From assembly GCA_020439875.1 (NCBI GenBank), contig JAGRPD010000358.1:1-34510 (forward strand): DNA of 34,510 bases, read 5' to 3'. Source of the stretch: Verrucomicrobiales bacterium. Its GTDB lineage: Bacteria; Verrucomicrobiota; Verrucomicrobiia; Verrucomicrobiales; Verrucomicrobiaceae. The translations under genes were made by a program, and so were the position numbers. A model generated the notes under the pieces. That model was not told the DNA's origin. It saw only the letters and a program-made list of their open reading frames with translations, and searched no databases. Below are positions 1 to 8,887 of this stretch, one piece after another (the stretch's first letter is position 1; every line of letters starts with the position of its first letter).

Positions 1-881
1 TCGATGCCCATGCCGAAGGCGATGGTGGCGCAAACGATGCGCGCTTCATCGCGGATGAAGGCCTCCTGGTTGGCGGCGCGGTCTTCCGGCGGCAGCCCGG
101 CGTGATAGGCCACGGCTTTGATGCCCTCGGCGGCCAGGGTGGCGGCGAGACTCTCCGCGCTGCGGCGGGATTGCACATAAACGATGCCCGCTTCCTCCGG
201 CCGCTGGTGGACAAACTCGAACACCTGACGCGCGGCCTTGGCCTTGGGCAGGATGGTGTAGCCGAGGTTGGGCCGGTTGAAACTGGCGAGGAAAACCTGC
301 GGCTCGCGCAGGTGGAGCTGGCGGATGATGTCTCCCCGCACCTGCTCGGTGGCGGTGGCGGTGAGGGCGATGAAGGGCACGCCGGGCAGCTCATCGCGCA
401 GGCGGGCGAGCATGCGGTACTCGGGGCGGAAGTCGTGACCCCACTCGCTGATGCAGTGCGCTTCATCGACGGCGACGGCGGTGACATTCCAGCGCCGCAG
501 GTCGTGGAAAAAGCCGTCCATCATGACGCGCTCGGGCGCGACGTAGAGGAGGCGGTAGTCGCCGCTGTCCAGACCGGCGTGGCGGCGTTGCACCTCGATG
601 CCGGAGAGGGTGGAGTTGATGAAGGTGGCGGCCACACCGCTGGCGGTGAGGGCATCGACCTGATCCTTCATCAGGGCGATGAGCGGAGAGATGACCAGCG
701 TCAGGCCTTCGCGCGCGAGGGCGGGCAATTGGAAACAGAGTGACTTGCCCGCGCCCGTCGGCAGGATGGCCACGACGTCACCACCCGCCAGAGCGGCCTC
801 CATGATCTCCCGCTGCAAGGGACGGAAGCTGTCGTAGCCGAAAGTTTGCTTGAGGAGGGAGGAAAGGCGGTCGGCGCTCAT
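1..881 (-). CDS. recQ: ATP-dependent DNA helicase RecQ, N-terminal part (3' end outside window)
   Basis: This is a superfamily 2 3'-5' DNA helicase for recombination and fork repair in the cytoplasm. Reading the minus strand from ATG at 881 gives 293 codons with no stop before the window edge. The order is that of RecQ: an aromatic Q-motif region (GYDSFRPLQ, about residues 15-23), Walker A TGAGKS (42-47), a motif around SPLIALMKDQVDAL, and the DEAH box inside VDEAHCISEWGHDFRPEY, which is highly typical of RecQ. The second helicase lobe begins (SFNRPNLGY, then a VYVQSR segment). The zinc-binding and HRDC domains would lie outside the window. No Shine-Dalgarno precedes the ATG. The GH25-like gene lies 40 bp upstream in the same direction, so co-transcription is possible. 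The helicase assignment is firm; only the C-terminal architecture is unknown. Confidence 0.95.
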   Translation of the reverse strand, partial: MSADRLSSLLKQTFGYDSFRPLQREIMEAALAGGDVVAILPTGAGKSLCFQLPALAREGLTLVISPLIALMKDQVDALTASGVAATFINSTLSGIEVQRRHAGLDSGDYRLLYVAPERVMMDGFFHDLRRWNVTAVAVDEAHCISEWGHDFRPEYRMLARLRDELPGVPFIALTATATEQVRGDIIRQLHLREPQVFLASFNRPNLGYTILPKAKAARQVFEFVHQRPEEAGIVYVQSRRSAESLAATLAAEGIKAVAYHAGLPPEDRAANQEAFIRDEARIVCATIAFGMGI

Positions 882-921
882 GGCTGCCAGAAGCGTTGGG
901 AAGGCCGGGGTGCCAGGCGTT

Positions 922-1839
922 TTAGCGGCGGAGGGACAGGCCGTGATGCTGCCAGAAGGCGCTCAAGGTCGCGGGGGAACCGTTGAAAACGTTGCGTTCC
1001 ACGGGTCGGTCGAGATCGCCAAAGTAGGGTGGAAACGGCCAGCGACCGTGATGATAGACCTTGGGTCGGGAGCGGCCATTTTCCCAGGCGACGCCGCCGT
1101 ATTGCCACATGGCCCAGTTCCCCCAGACGCGGTATTGACCGAGCAGGCCGTGGGGATCTCCGGGGGCGGGGAACACGGGGCCTGCGCCGCCATCATGGGA
1201 GTAGAGGGCTACCCAGTAGGGAGCGCGGCGGAGGCGGGCTTTTTGTTGAGGGCTGGCATTGCCGAGGGCGAGTTTGAGATCCTGGGTGTTCTCCAGGTAG
1301 GCGACGGGGACGACGCCGGTGGCGGCCTCCACGCGATCCATGAACTGCAGGATCTGGCTGGGGCTGAGATCGCCGTCATAATCTCCGCAGAGGAGCAGGG
1401 CGGGGCTTTGCCAGGAGCGGCTGGCGGCGAGGCTGCGGACGCGGGCGACGAATTGATCTGCCTGGCGGGTGATGCTGACGTGACGCTGGACGCGGTAGTA
1501 CACGCCCACCATCATGCCTGCGCGATCGGCAGCGGCGAGGAAGGAGGCGCATTTTTCATCCAGATCGCCGCCTTTGCCGGCGCGGGCGATGAGACCGAGG
1601 GCTCCATTGGCTCGAAGGGCGGAGACATCGTGCTCGGAGTAGCTGCGGCCAGCGCGGTGGCGTTCTTTGGGGTCGTAGGCGGAGACGTTGATGATCTCAG
1701 GCATGCGACCTCCAAAGAGGGGGCTGGAGGAGCTGGTGCCGGGGTTGCCGGAGGGGGCGACACACTGGCTGAGGGTGGCGGTGGCGATGGCGGCGGCGAG
1801 CAGGTGGGGGAGTCGGGAGCGCGTCATGCCTGTGAGCAT
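922..1839 (-). CDS. Secreted GH25-like (lysozyme-fold) protein with altered catalytic residues
   Basis: The 305-residue product has an N-terminal hydrophobic segment ending near Cys26 (context TLSQC), suggesting a lipoprotein or Sec substrate, although Gln at -1 is not a classical lipobox. The rest follows the GH25 muramidase plan: a first strand IINVSAYDP (about 49-57), a GVYYRVQ strand (112-118), an acidic strand end LLLCGDYDGD (148-157), then MWQYGG followed by a late DLDRPVERNVFNG segment. In GH25 the first strand normally carries Asp and the acidic strand ends Asp-x-Glu; here they read Asn and Asp-x-Asp. It may be a peptidoglycan-binding pseudoenzyme or have changed chemistry. An alternative ATG lies at 1827, and neither start has a Shine-Dalgarno. 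Fold assignment is by motif order only, so moderately sure. The divergent gap 1840-1983 shows no clear promoter. Confidence 0.68.
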   Translation of the reverse strand: MLTGMTRSRLPHLLAAAIATATLSQCVAPSGNPGTSSSSPLFGGRMPEIINVSAYDPKERHRAGRSYSEHDVSALRANGALGLIARAGKGGDLDEKCASFLAAADRAGMMVGVYYRVQRHVSITRQADQFVARVRSLAASRSWQSPALLLCGDYDGDLSPSQILQFMDRVEAATGVVPVAYLENTQDLKLALGNASPQQKARLRRAPYWVALYSHDGGAGPVFPAPGDPHGLLGQYRVWGNWAMWQYGGVAWENGRSRPKVYHHGRWPFPPYFGDLDRPVERNVFNGSPATLSAFWQHHGLSLRR

Positions 1840-1983
1840 GCGTCAAAGGCGAGGATTGGACAACTGAGGAGTTTGAGGAGAAAGAAGGCAAGGTTTGTGA
1901 AGTCGGCGACCGTTTCTCCGTATGGGAGGCGCGGTGGGTGCGCAGTGTTCGCGAGCCTTCGTTTCAAATCTGTGAGTGCTGGG

Positions 1984-3399
1984 ATGAATTTTCGTTTTTA
2001 TGTTCGGCTCGCTTCGGCGGCGTTGGGTCTTTTGCAGTCAAGCTGTCTGCTGGGACCCAAGGGGGAGCTGCCTGCTGCGGCGGAGCCGTCTGCGTTCAAG
2101 GGGGCGGCGGAGTCGGGCTCGGTGGAACGCCCGATGCGACCGGAGTGGTGGACGGTTTTTCACGATGCGAGGCTGGATGCGCTGGCGGAGCGGATTGAGG
2201 GGGAAAATCTGCAACTGCGCGCGGCGCTGGCGCGGGTGGATCAGGCCTACGCGGCGCTGGGTGTGGATGCGGCGCTGCGGGTGCCGCGGCTGGATGGCGC
2301 GGCGGGGGCGACGCGCAATCGGGCGTCGAAGGGCGGGCTAGGTGGCGGATTTTTCGGGGTGGATACGACGCAGTATCGCGCGGGGTTGCTGCTGGATTGG
2401 GAGGTGGATTTGTGGGGTCGGGTGCGGCGACTGGTGGAGGCTCGGCAGGCGGAGGCGACGGAGGCGGAGGCGCTGGCGGAGGATGTGAAGCTGGCGTTGC
2501 AGGCGGAGCTGGTGCGGAACTACTTTGCGCTGCGGTTTACCGACGCGGAGGCCGAGGTGCTGGAGGGGGCGGTGCAGACGAGATTGGATAATCTGGAGCT
2601 GGCACAGCGGCGATTCCAAGGCGGTGTGGCAGCGGAGCTGGATGTGGCGCGGGCTGAGACGGAACTCGCGGCGACTCGGGCGGAGGCGGCTCGATTGGCG
2701 GGCACGCGGACGCGGCTTGAGAATGCGATTGCCGTTCTGGTGGGACAGGCTCCCTCGGAGTTTCATCTGCCGGTGCGTCCGCTGTCCGGTGCGCCGCCGC
2801 AGTTGCGTGCGGGATTGCCGGTGGAGGCGCTGTCCAACCGGCCCGATATCGCGGCGAGTCAGCAGCGTTTGGTGGCGGCCAATGCGCGCATCGGGGTGGC
2901 GACGGCGGAGTTTTTCCCGAAGCTCTCGCTGATCGGTAATGGTGGCTACTCGAGTTTGAAGCCGGATACGTTTCTGCTTTGGAGCAGCCGGACGTACAGC
3001 ATTGGTCCGTCGGTGAGCATTCCGATGTTTCAGGGCGGGCGCTTGCGGATGGGGCTGAAGCGGGCGCGGGCGGAGCAGGCGGAGGCGGTAGCGGATTACC
3101 AGCAGGCGGTGTTGGTGGCGCTGCGGGAGGTGGAGGATGCGCTGGGGGATCTGGGAGCGCTGCGGCGGGAGATCGGGGCGCAGGAGGAGGCGGTGCGTTC
3201 CGCCCAGAGAGCGGTGGCACTTTCCACCAAGCGCTATGAAGAGGGGCTGGTGAGCAGCATCGAGGTGGTGGATGCGGTGAGGGAGCAGCTGACAGCGGAG
3301 CGCCGCGCCGTCCAGGTGCGTGCTCAGCAGCATGAGGCGACGGTGCGTCTGATCCAGGCGCTGGGCGGTGGGGTGCGTGCGACGGATGTCAGCCGGTGA
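1984..3399 (+). CDS. Outer-membrane factor lipoprotein, NodT/OprM family (efflux channel)
   Basis: This 471-residue protein is the TolC-like trimeric exit duct of a tripartite efflux or export pump. The reading frame stays open far upstream (to 850), but that part is antisense to the GH25-like gene. ATG 1984 gives a signal peptide ending at Cys20 (LQSSC), then the family hallmark PEWWTVFHDARLDAL, matching the usual N-terminus of NodT-type lipoproteins. Two OEP repeats follow: the first includes LDWEVDLWGRVRR, the second GPSVSIPMFQGGRL, each with long heptad-rich helices. The usual NRPDI motif (LSNRPDIAASQQRL) lies between them. No membrane-fusion protein or RND/ABC partner is adjacent, so its pump is encoded elsewhere or it is shared. 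It converges on mlaD with 18 bp between the stops. Confidence 0.92.
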   Translation: MNFRFYVRLASAALGLLQSSCLLGPKGELPAAAEPSAFKGAAESGSVERPMRPEWWTVFHDARLDALAERIEGENLQLRAALARVDQAYAALGVDAALRVPRLDGAAGATRNRASKGGLGGGFFGVDTTQYRAGLLLDWEVDLWGRVRRLVEARQAEATEAEALAEDVKLALQAELVRNYFALRFTDAEAEVLEGAVQTRLDNLELAQRRFQGGVAAELDVARAETELAATRAEAARLAGTRTRLENAIAVLVGQAPSEFHLPVRPLSGAPPQLRAGLPVEALSNRPDIAASQQRLVAANARIGVATAEFFPKLSLIGNGGYSSLKPDTFLLWSSRTYSIGPSVSIPMFQGGRLRMGLKRARAEQAEAVADYQQAVLVALREVEDALGDLGALRREIGAQEEAVRSAQRAVALSTKRYEEGLVSSIEVVDAVREQLTAERRAVQVRAQQHEATVRLIQALGGGVRATDVSR

Positions 3400-3417
3400 G
3401 TGAGCTGCTGGCGCGGT

Positions 3418-4479
3418 TCAGCGGCGGAAAAATGGCTTGCGCGTGGAGCGGCTGCTGGAGCTGGAAGAGGAGGTCTCGTCTGCATCAGCGTCCTCGGCCA
3501 CGTCGCGGTACCAAATCACGCCTTTTTCCCGCAGGTTGTAGATGAGGGCTTTGAAGTTGCTCTTGAGTTCTTGGTCGTCCATCAGAGCACCGAGCAGCCC
3601 GTCTCCGTTGCGCAAATCCCGGGCGAGAGAGGCGATTTCCTCGGCGGCTTTGCCGACGGAGGCCAGCGACTTGTCGGCTCCGTCCATCACGCCGTCGAGC
3701 TTGCCGACGGCACCGTCCAATTTGTCAAAAACCCCACCGAGGCGCTTGGCTTGGGTATCCACGGTGCCCGCCGCGCCTTTGAAGCTGGCGGCGGCTTGTT
3801 TGAAGTCTTCCAGCGCGGTGCTCAGGGCGGCAGCATTGGCGTCGCCGAGCAGTTTTTCATCCACCCGCGTCATGGTGGAGCGCAGGTGCTCCATGCTCTC
3901 GCTGAGGTTTTTCATGTTCTCGTCGGACAGGGCGCTGTCGTTCACTTTTTTCATTGCCTCACGCACGTCCACGAGGGCGACTTTGAGATCGTCGAGGGAG
4001 TGATCGATTTTTTTTGCGGCGCTCTCGGCGGTGCTTTGCAGGGCGGAGAGGCCACTGCCTTTGTTGCCAGGGATGATTTTTTCGTAGTCTTTGGGATAGA
4101 ATTCGGTGATGGGGCCATCGCTGTGAGGGATGCTCACTTCGACCAGCGCGTCTCCCATGAGTCCCGCCGAGCCGACGCTGAAGGTGGACTCGAGCGGGAT
4201 CTCGGTGTCGGTGAAGATTTCCAGAGGCACGATGACGCCGGAAGAGTCCGCTTTGAGATCGGGGTTTTGGCTGACGCGACCGATGCGTGAGCCACCCATA
4301 AAAATGGGGGAGCCGGCTTTGAGGCCAGGTGCGTTGGTGAACTCGACCCGCAGGCTGTAGGTCTTGCGAAAGGCCTCCCGCACGCGGCCAAATTGCAGGA
4401 TGATGCCTGCGAGCATCAGCAGGCCGATCAAAAGGAAGAGGCCGACGAGCAGTTCGGTCTTTTTGTTGGAGGTGTTCAT
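3418..4479 (-). CDS. mlaD: MlaD-type MCE-domain lipid transport protein
   Basis: This is the periplasmic substrate-binding ring of a phospholipid ABC transporter, tethered to the inner membrane. The 353 residues start with one transmembrane helix (about 10-30), followed directly by an MCE domain (about 38-117) with the usual GLKAGSPIFMGGSRIGRV segment. A long helical region (about 130-310) comes next; such regions form the tunnel or needle in longer MCE proteins. The C-terminus is acidic, then a serine run, then basic (TRKPFFRR). It is about twice as long as E. coli MlaD, fitting phyla that lack MlaC and bridge the periplasm differently. It is third in the operon after mlaE and mlaF, 15 bp after the mlaF stop, with no Shine-Dalgarno. 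Family assignment is firm; lipid specificity cannot be read. Confidence 0.93.
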   Translation of the reverse strand: MNTSNKKTELLVGLFLLIGLLMLAGIILQFGRVREAFRKTYSLRVEFTNAPGLKAGSPIFMGGSRIGRVSQNPDLKADSSGVIVPLEIFTDTEIPLESTFSVGSAGLMGDALVEVSIPHSDGPITEFYPKDYEKIIPGNKGSGLSALQSTAESAAKKIDHSLDDLKVALVDVREAMKKVNDSALSDENMKNLSESMEHLRSTMTRVDEKLLGDANAAALSTALEDFKQAAASFKGAAGTVDTQAKRLGGVFDKLDGAVGKLDGVMDGADKSLASVGKAAEEIASLARDLRNGDGLLGALMDDQELKSNFKALIYNLREKGVIWYRDVAEDADADETSSSSSSSRSTRKPFFRR

Positions 4480-4494
4480 GCGGCGGATGCGAGC

Positions 4495-5352
4495 TTAGTC
4501 GGGATGGATGGGGTTGTCATGCGCGGGAGCCCGATCTCCCCAGCCCGATCTCATGGTCATTTCGGAGCGGCCTGTGATGAAGTTACGCAGCAAGGGATCG
4601 CGGCTTGAGCGCAGCTCCTTCGGCGTTCCTTCGAAATAAATCACACCCTTCATCAGCATGGCGATGCGATCCGCCACTTTGAAGACGCTGCCCATGTCAT
4701 GGGTGATGACGACGGAGGTGATGCCGAAGCGCTTTTTCATGCGCCGGATCATGTGGTCGATGACGTCGGTGACGATGGGGTCGAGGCCGGCGGTGGGCTC
4801 GTCGTAGAGCAGGATCTCGGGTTGGTCCACGATGGCGCGGGCGATGCCGACGCGCTTGCGCATGCCCCCGGAGAGATTGATGGGCATCTTGGCGGCGTGT
4901 TCTCCCAGCTCCACGATTTCCAGCGCCTCTTGCACCCGCTGCTGGATCTCGTCCTCATTTTTGACTCGCGCTTCCCGCAGGGGAAAGGCCACGTTGTCAG
5001 CGACTGAGAGGCTGTCAAACAAGGCAGCATTTTGAAACAGGTAACCAATGCGGCGGCGCACGGGCCGCAGCTGCCTTTCATCCAAGTCCTCCAGCAGGGT
5101 GCCATCAAAACACACGCTGCCAGCATCGGGACGGAGCAGGCCGATGATGTGCTTGAGCAGCACGCTTTTCCCCTCACCACTGGGGCCGATGAGCACCAGC
5201 GTCTCACCCCGATAGATGTCCAAATCGAGCCCCCGCAGTACCCGCTGGGTACCGAACGCCTTCTCCACCCCGCGCAGCTGAATGAAGGAATCACCGCTGC
5301 TGGCGGACACGGCGGGGGCAGGGGATGGGGAGTGGCTTGGAGACGGCTTCAT
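4495..5352 (-). CDS. mlaF: MlaF-type ABC transporter ATPase
   Basis: This cytoplasmic ATPase powers the MlaE permease in phospholipid trafficking between the inner and outer membranes. All nucleotide-binding motifs are intact (285-residue numbering from ATG 5352): Walker A GPSGEGKS (56-63), Q-loop FQNAALFDSLSV (Gln107), signature LSGGM (160-164), Walker B LLYDE (181-185) followed by PTAGLDP, and the H-loop ITHDM. The signature LSGGMRKRVGIARA is the Mla/Ttg2A form. The first 20 residues are a Pro/Ser-rich extension not needed for the fold. A TTG six bases upstream (5358) could also serve, but ATG 5352 is preferred. The start lies 6 bp after the mlaE stop, indicating one mRNA. The C-terminus has a His/Asp-rich tail. 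Confidence 0.95.
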   Translation of the reverse strand: MKPSPSHSPSPAPAVSASSGDSFIQLRGVEKAFGTQRVLRGLDLDIYRGETLVLIGPSGEGKSVLLKHIIGLLRPDAGSVCFDGTLLEDLDERQLRPVRRRIGYLFQNAALFDSLSVADNVAFPLREARVKNEDEIQQRVQEALEIVELGEHAAKMPINLSGGMRKRVGIARAIVDQPEILLYDEPTAGLDPIVTDVIDHMIRRMKKRFGITSVVITHDMGSVFKVADRIAMLMKGVIYFEGTPKELRSSRDPLLRNFITGRSEMTMRSGWGDRAPAHDNPIHPD

Positions 5353-5358
5353 TTGCAA

Positions 5359-6165
5359 TCAGGTGCCCGTGCCCATGGGGAAAAATTGCGTCAACAGCAG
5401 GGTCAAAAAGTAATTTACAATCAGCAGCGTCAACGAGGCATACACCACAGCGCGCGTGGTTCCCAAGCCGACGCCCACCGCGCCATCCGTCGTCTCCAGA
5501 CCCTGGTGGCAGGAGATGAGCACGATGATGATGCCGAAAAAGAAGCCTTTGATCATGCCAAATGCCACATCTTCCAGGTTGGTGTGCTCCACGACGTGAC
5601 CCCAAAACCACGCGTGAGGGATGCCAAACCCCACTACCGAGACCAACCACGATGCCGCGAGGCCGAAGACGATCGACTCCGCGATGAGCAGCGGCATGGA
5701 AACCATCATCGCGATGAACCGCGGCATCACCAGATAATCGACGGGATGCACCCCCATGGCTCGCAGCGCATCGATCTGCTCTGACACCTTCATCGTGCCG
5801 ATCTCGGCGGCCATCGCCGCACCGACCCGACCCGTCACCATCAGCCCCGCCAGCACCGGACTCAGCTCCCGGCACAGCGCCACGCTGACGATGCCGCCAA
5901 TGGTCGATTCGATGCCGAAATCCTTGAATTTAAAATAGGTCTGCGCGGTGAACACAGCTCCCGTGAAGGCCCCCGTCACCACCACCACCGTCTGCGAGCC
6001 GTAACCGATCCGCACGATCTGCTCAAACATCAGGAGTACCCGCGGACGCCCTCTGAACAGCGCCCCCAGCATCTCACTCAGCAGCATGCCCAGACTGCCG
6101 AGATACCCCACAAGGTCGAGGAAAGACCGACCGAGGAGCTGCAAGGGACCACGTTTCATTGCCAT
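5359..6165 (-). CDS. mlaE: MlaE-type ABC transporter permease
   Basis: This integral inner-membrane permease works with MlaF and MlaD. From ATG 6165 it has 268 residues, the usual MlaE length. The frame continues to 6351, but that extension is polar, low-complexity and runs back over the start of the divergent sulfatase, so it is discarded; ATG 6159 is another candidate. The N-terminal amphipathic helix (LGRSFLDLVGYLG) is followed by about five membrane segments and the conserved cytoplasmic coupling segment GTMKVSEQIDALRAMGV, which is diagnostic of the family. No Shine-Dalgarno is seen. It is the promoter-proximal gene of mlaE-mlaF-mlaD. The promoter should lie in 6166-6274, shared divergently with the sulfatase gene, but no convincing -35/-10 pair was found there. 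Confidence 0.93.
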   Translation of the reverse strand: MAMKRGPLQLLGRSFLDLVGYLGSLGMLLSEMLGALFRGRPRVLLMFEQIVRIGYGSQTVVVVTGAFTGAVFTAQTYFKFKDFGIESTIGGIVSVALCRELSPVLAGLMVTGRVGAAMAAEIGTMKVSEQIDALRAMGVHPVDYLVMPRFIAMMVSMPLLIAESIVFGLAASWLVSVVGFGIPHAWFWGHVVEHTNLEDVAFGMIKGFFFGIIIVLISCHQGLETTDGAVGVGLGTTRAVVYASLTLLIVNYFLTLLLTQFFPMGTGT

Positions 6166-6274
6166 GCGAAGGCGGCACTTTGCCACCACACCTGCTGCCA
6201 TGCAACCGAGTGGTCGCTGTGTCTCGCCGTCTGCATCCGATGCAAGCCCACCTCCTCCCTCACGTTTCTGCCGA

Positions 6275-7834
6275 ATGCTTCGTTCCCTCTTGGCTTCGCT
6301 CCTCGTCTCCGCTGCTGCCGTCGCTGCAGACCGCCCGAACATCGTCTTCATCTTCTGCGACGATCTCGGTACTCAAGCCATCAGCGCCTACGGCAGTCCC
6401 TTGAAACTCTTGGACACGCCCAACATGGATCGGCTAGCGCAGCACGGCATGCTGTTCCAGCGCTGCCTTGTTCCCAACTCCATTTGCGGCCCCAGCCGCG
6501 CCGTCATCCAAACTGGCAAATACAGCCACATCAACGGCTTCATCGACAATCGCAGCCGCTTCAATGGGGACCAGCCGACGATGCCCAAAATGCTCCATGA
6601 CGCGGGCTATCAGACCGCTGTCATTGGCAAATGGCACCTCGTCTCCGACCCGCAGGGCTACGATCACTGGCACATCCTGCCCGGTCAGGGTGCCTACTAC
6701 AACCCGCCCATGATCCGCGATGGTGAGTCCGTCAAACATGAAGGTTACACCACGGATCTGATCGGAGATTTCTCCGTGGACTGGATCAAGCAGCGGGACA
6801 AATCCCGCCCCTTCCTCCTCATGTCTCAGCACAAAGCCCCTCACCGCGACTGGCAACCACCAGCCCGCCTGCTCGGCTGGAATCAAGACCGCGTCTTTCC
6901 TGAACCCGCCACCCTTTTCGACGACTACTACGGCCGCGGACGCGCGGAGAAAGAGCAGGACATGACTCTGGCGAAAACCTTCACCACGCGCGACGCCAAA
7001 CTCGCCGAACCCAAAGGCCTGACTCCCGACCAGCTCGCCGCCTGGAATGCGTACTACGGCCCCCGCAACGCGGCCTTTGAAAAAGCCAACCTCAGCGGGG
7101 AAGACCTCGTGCGCTGGCGCTACCAACGCTACATGCATGATTACCTCGCCTGCGTCAAAGCCGTGGATGAAAACATCGGCAAGGTGCTGGATTGCCTGGA
7201 AGAAGAAGGCATCGCTGAAGACACGCTCGTCGTGCTCTCCTCCGACCAGGGCTTCTACCTCGGCGAGCACGGCTGGTTCGACAAACGCTGGATTTATGAG
7301 GAAAGCCTCACCACTCCTCTCATCGTCAGCTGGCCCGGTGTCACCGCTCCTGGCAGTCGTTGCGATGCCATGGTCTCCATCATTGATATCCCCGAGACCT
7401 TCCTCCAAGCCGCTCACCTGCCCATCCCCGCCGACATGCAAGGACGCTCTCTCCTCCCTCTGCTGAGAGGAAAGACGCCCGCCGACTGGCGCAAGAGCTT
7501 CTATTATCACTACTACGAGTACCCCGGTGCCCACTCCGTCCGGCGGCACTACGGCGTCGTTACGGATCGGTACAAGCTCTTCTATTTTTATGAGCCCGAC
7601 ATGGACTACTGGGAGCTGATCGATCGCGAGACCGATCCCGATGAAATGACCAACGTCTATGCGGATCCCGCCAAAGCCAAGGTCGTGAAAGAATTGCACG
7701 CCGAACTCGATCGCCTGCGCAAGGAATTGAAAGTCCCCGCCAAAGATCCCGAACCTCCAGCTCGCACACCCGCCCCGGGCAAAGGCAAGGGCAAGGCGCG
7801 CCCCAAGGCCAGAGCAGGCAAAGCTCAGTCCTAG
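6275..7834 (+). CDS. Secreted type I sulfatase (CxPSR)
   Basis: This 519-residue formylglycine-dependent sulfatase hydrolyses a sulfate ester, probably on a polysaccharide, in the periplasm or outside the cell. ATG 6275 gives a clean signal peptide (hydrophobic core LLASLLVSAAAV, cleavage near Ala18) directly before the sulfatase start RPNIVFIFCDDLG. The maturation motif is CGPSR (71-75), with Cys71 converted to formylglycine. Other landmarks are GKWHL, the metal/substrate strand VVLSSDQGFYLGEHGWFDKR, and the C-terminal YKLFYFYEPDMDYWELIDRE. These resemble the iduronate-2-sulfatase or S1_11-like group, but substrate cannot be assigned. An odd tail of Pro, Lys and Gly (from about residue 490) follows the catalytic domain. 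The frame extends upstream to 6086, which would overlap mlaE and lacks a signal peptide, so that start is rejected. Confidence 0.93.
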   Translation: MLRSLLASLLVSAAAVAADRPNIVFIFCDDLGTQAISAYGSPLKLLDTPNMDRLAQHGMLFQRCLVPNSICGPSRAVIQTGKYSHINGFIDNRSRFNGDQPTMPKMLHDAGYQTAVIGKWHLVSDPQGYDHWHILPGQGAYYNPPMIRDGESVKHEGYTTDLIGDFSVDWIKQRDKSRPFLLMSQHKAPHRDWQPPARLLGWNQDRVFPEPATLFDDYYGRGRAEKEQDMTLAKTFTTRDAKLAEPKGLTPDQLAAWNAYYGPRNAAFEKANLSGEDLVRWRYQRYMHDYLACVKAVDENIGKVLDCLEEEGIAEDTLVVLSSDQGFYLGEHGWFDKRWIYEESLTTPLIVSWPGVTAPGSRCDAMVSIIDIPETFLQAAHLPIPADMQGRSLLPLLRGKTPADWRKSFYYHYYEYPGAHSVRRHYGVVTDRYKLFYFYEPDMDYWELIDRETDPDEMTNVYADPAKAKVVKELHAELDRLRKELKVPAKDPEPPARTPAPGKGKGKARPKARAGKAQS

Positions 7835-7889
7835 CGCATCGCTCGCTGTGCCCAGCCAGATCGCACCCTGCTGCCTGTACGGGTCGGTT

Positions 7890-8714
7890 TCATCCGAGAC
7901 CTGAGCCCTCGCGGAACTCCGTCGGCGTCATGTCCATTTGACGGCGGAAGCTTCGGTAAAAACTCGAGAGTTCGTCATAACCGCACTCGAAGGCAATGGA
8001 GGTCACGCTTCGGCGGGTCGTCGCCAGCAGATGCTGCGCGTGGTTCATCCGCAGGCGGGTCACGCGCTCATGCCAAGTCTCACCCGTCTGCTCGCGCACC
8101 AGCTGGGTGAAACGACGGCGGCTCAGTCCCGCACGGGTTGCTTCGTCATCGATGGAGCCCACCTCAAAAAAGCGCTGTTCCAGCTCCGCCAAATAGCGGC
8201 GGACACGCCCCTTCGAGGTCAACCCGCGCTCCTCCGCCATCAGCTGGCCGCGAACCAGAAGGCCCAGCAGCCGCAGCGCCCGAGCGACTCTCAGGGCGGC
8301 CGCTCCCGGCAGAGGTCGAGACTGATCAAACCACAACCGCCGCCACTCCCGGCGCACCTGTGTCACCGCTCCTTCCGTCAGCTCCAATCGCCCCGCAGGT
8401 AGCCGTGCGGCATCGGGATCCAGGGCCACCAAGTCTGCACGGATCCCCAGCACCGAGAGGGAGAGCGGCGCACCCGGCGCATCCTGGATGCAGTGCGCCA
8501 CGCCGGGCGGCACCAGGATCAAATGCCCCGGCGTGCAGGTTTCCTCCCGCTCACCCAGACGAAACACTCCTCTCCCAGCCAGCACAAAGAACACCTCCCA
8601 AAACGCGTGGCTCGAAGCCGCCATGGTGAAGCCCTCGGCGTGATGGCTTTCCAGTGCGATCACTCCGCAGGCAGGCAATTCGATCGGGGCGGGTTGGGTC
8701 CGAGTGGCGGCCAT
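7890..8714 (-). CDS. AraC-family transcriptional regulator with cupin-type sensor domain
   Basis: From ATG 8714 the 274-residue protein has an N-terminal cupin-like effector domain (histidine-containing SHAFWEVFFVLAGRG, then GHLILVPPGVAHCIQD) and a C-terminal AraC/XylS double helix-turn-helix (about residues 175-270). The second helix-turn-helix has the signature SIAFECGYDELSSFYRSFRR. The frame runs back to 8855 without ATG-like support; ATG 8714 is favoured because GAGG stands about 7 bases upstream, one of the few Shine-Dalgarno-like sites in this window, and because the extension would cross the leader of the divergent oxidoreductase. The position between a sulfatase and a Gfo/Idh-hydrolase pair suggests it activates one or both in response to a sugar-like ligand. 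That is inference from position. Confidence 0.9.
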   Translation of the reverse strand: MAATRTQPAPIELPACGVIALESHHAEGFTMAASSHAFWEVFFVLAGRGVFRLGEREETCTPGHLILVPPGVAHCIQDAPGAPLSLSVLGIRADLVALDPDAARLPAGRLELTEGAVTQVRREWRRLWFDQSRPLPGAAALRVARALRLLGLLVRGQLMAEERGLTSKGRVRRYLAELEQRFFEVGSIDDEATRAGLSRRRFTQLVREQTGETWHERVTRLRMNHAQHLLATTRRSVTSIAFECGYDELSSFYRSFRRQMDMTPTEFREGSGLG

Positions 8715-8887
8715 GGCAGCCTCATCATGCGCCGCCGCTCTACCACTGCCAACACTGGAAAACCCGAGTGGGTGACCTCGCGGGACGTTCTCAATCTTCG
8801 GATTTGGCTCCTGACGCGATTCCGATAATGATTGACGAGGTCTTTCCCGGATCACAACACTGCCCTCCAGGCTCCCTTTTCATCCTC

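Noticed and set aside
850-1983. Upstream extension of the frame of the outer-membrane factor (to 850)
   Set aside because: It is antisense to the GH25-like gene, is low-complexity Gly/Ala, and lacks homology; ATG 1984 gives the family N-terminus and lipoprotein signal.
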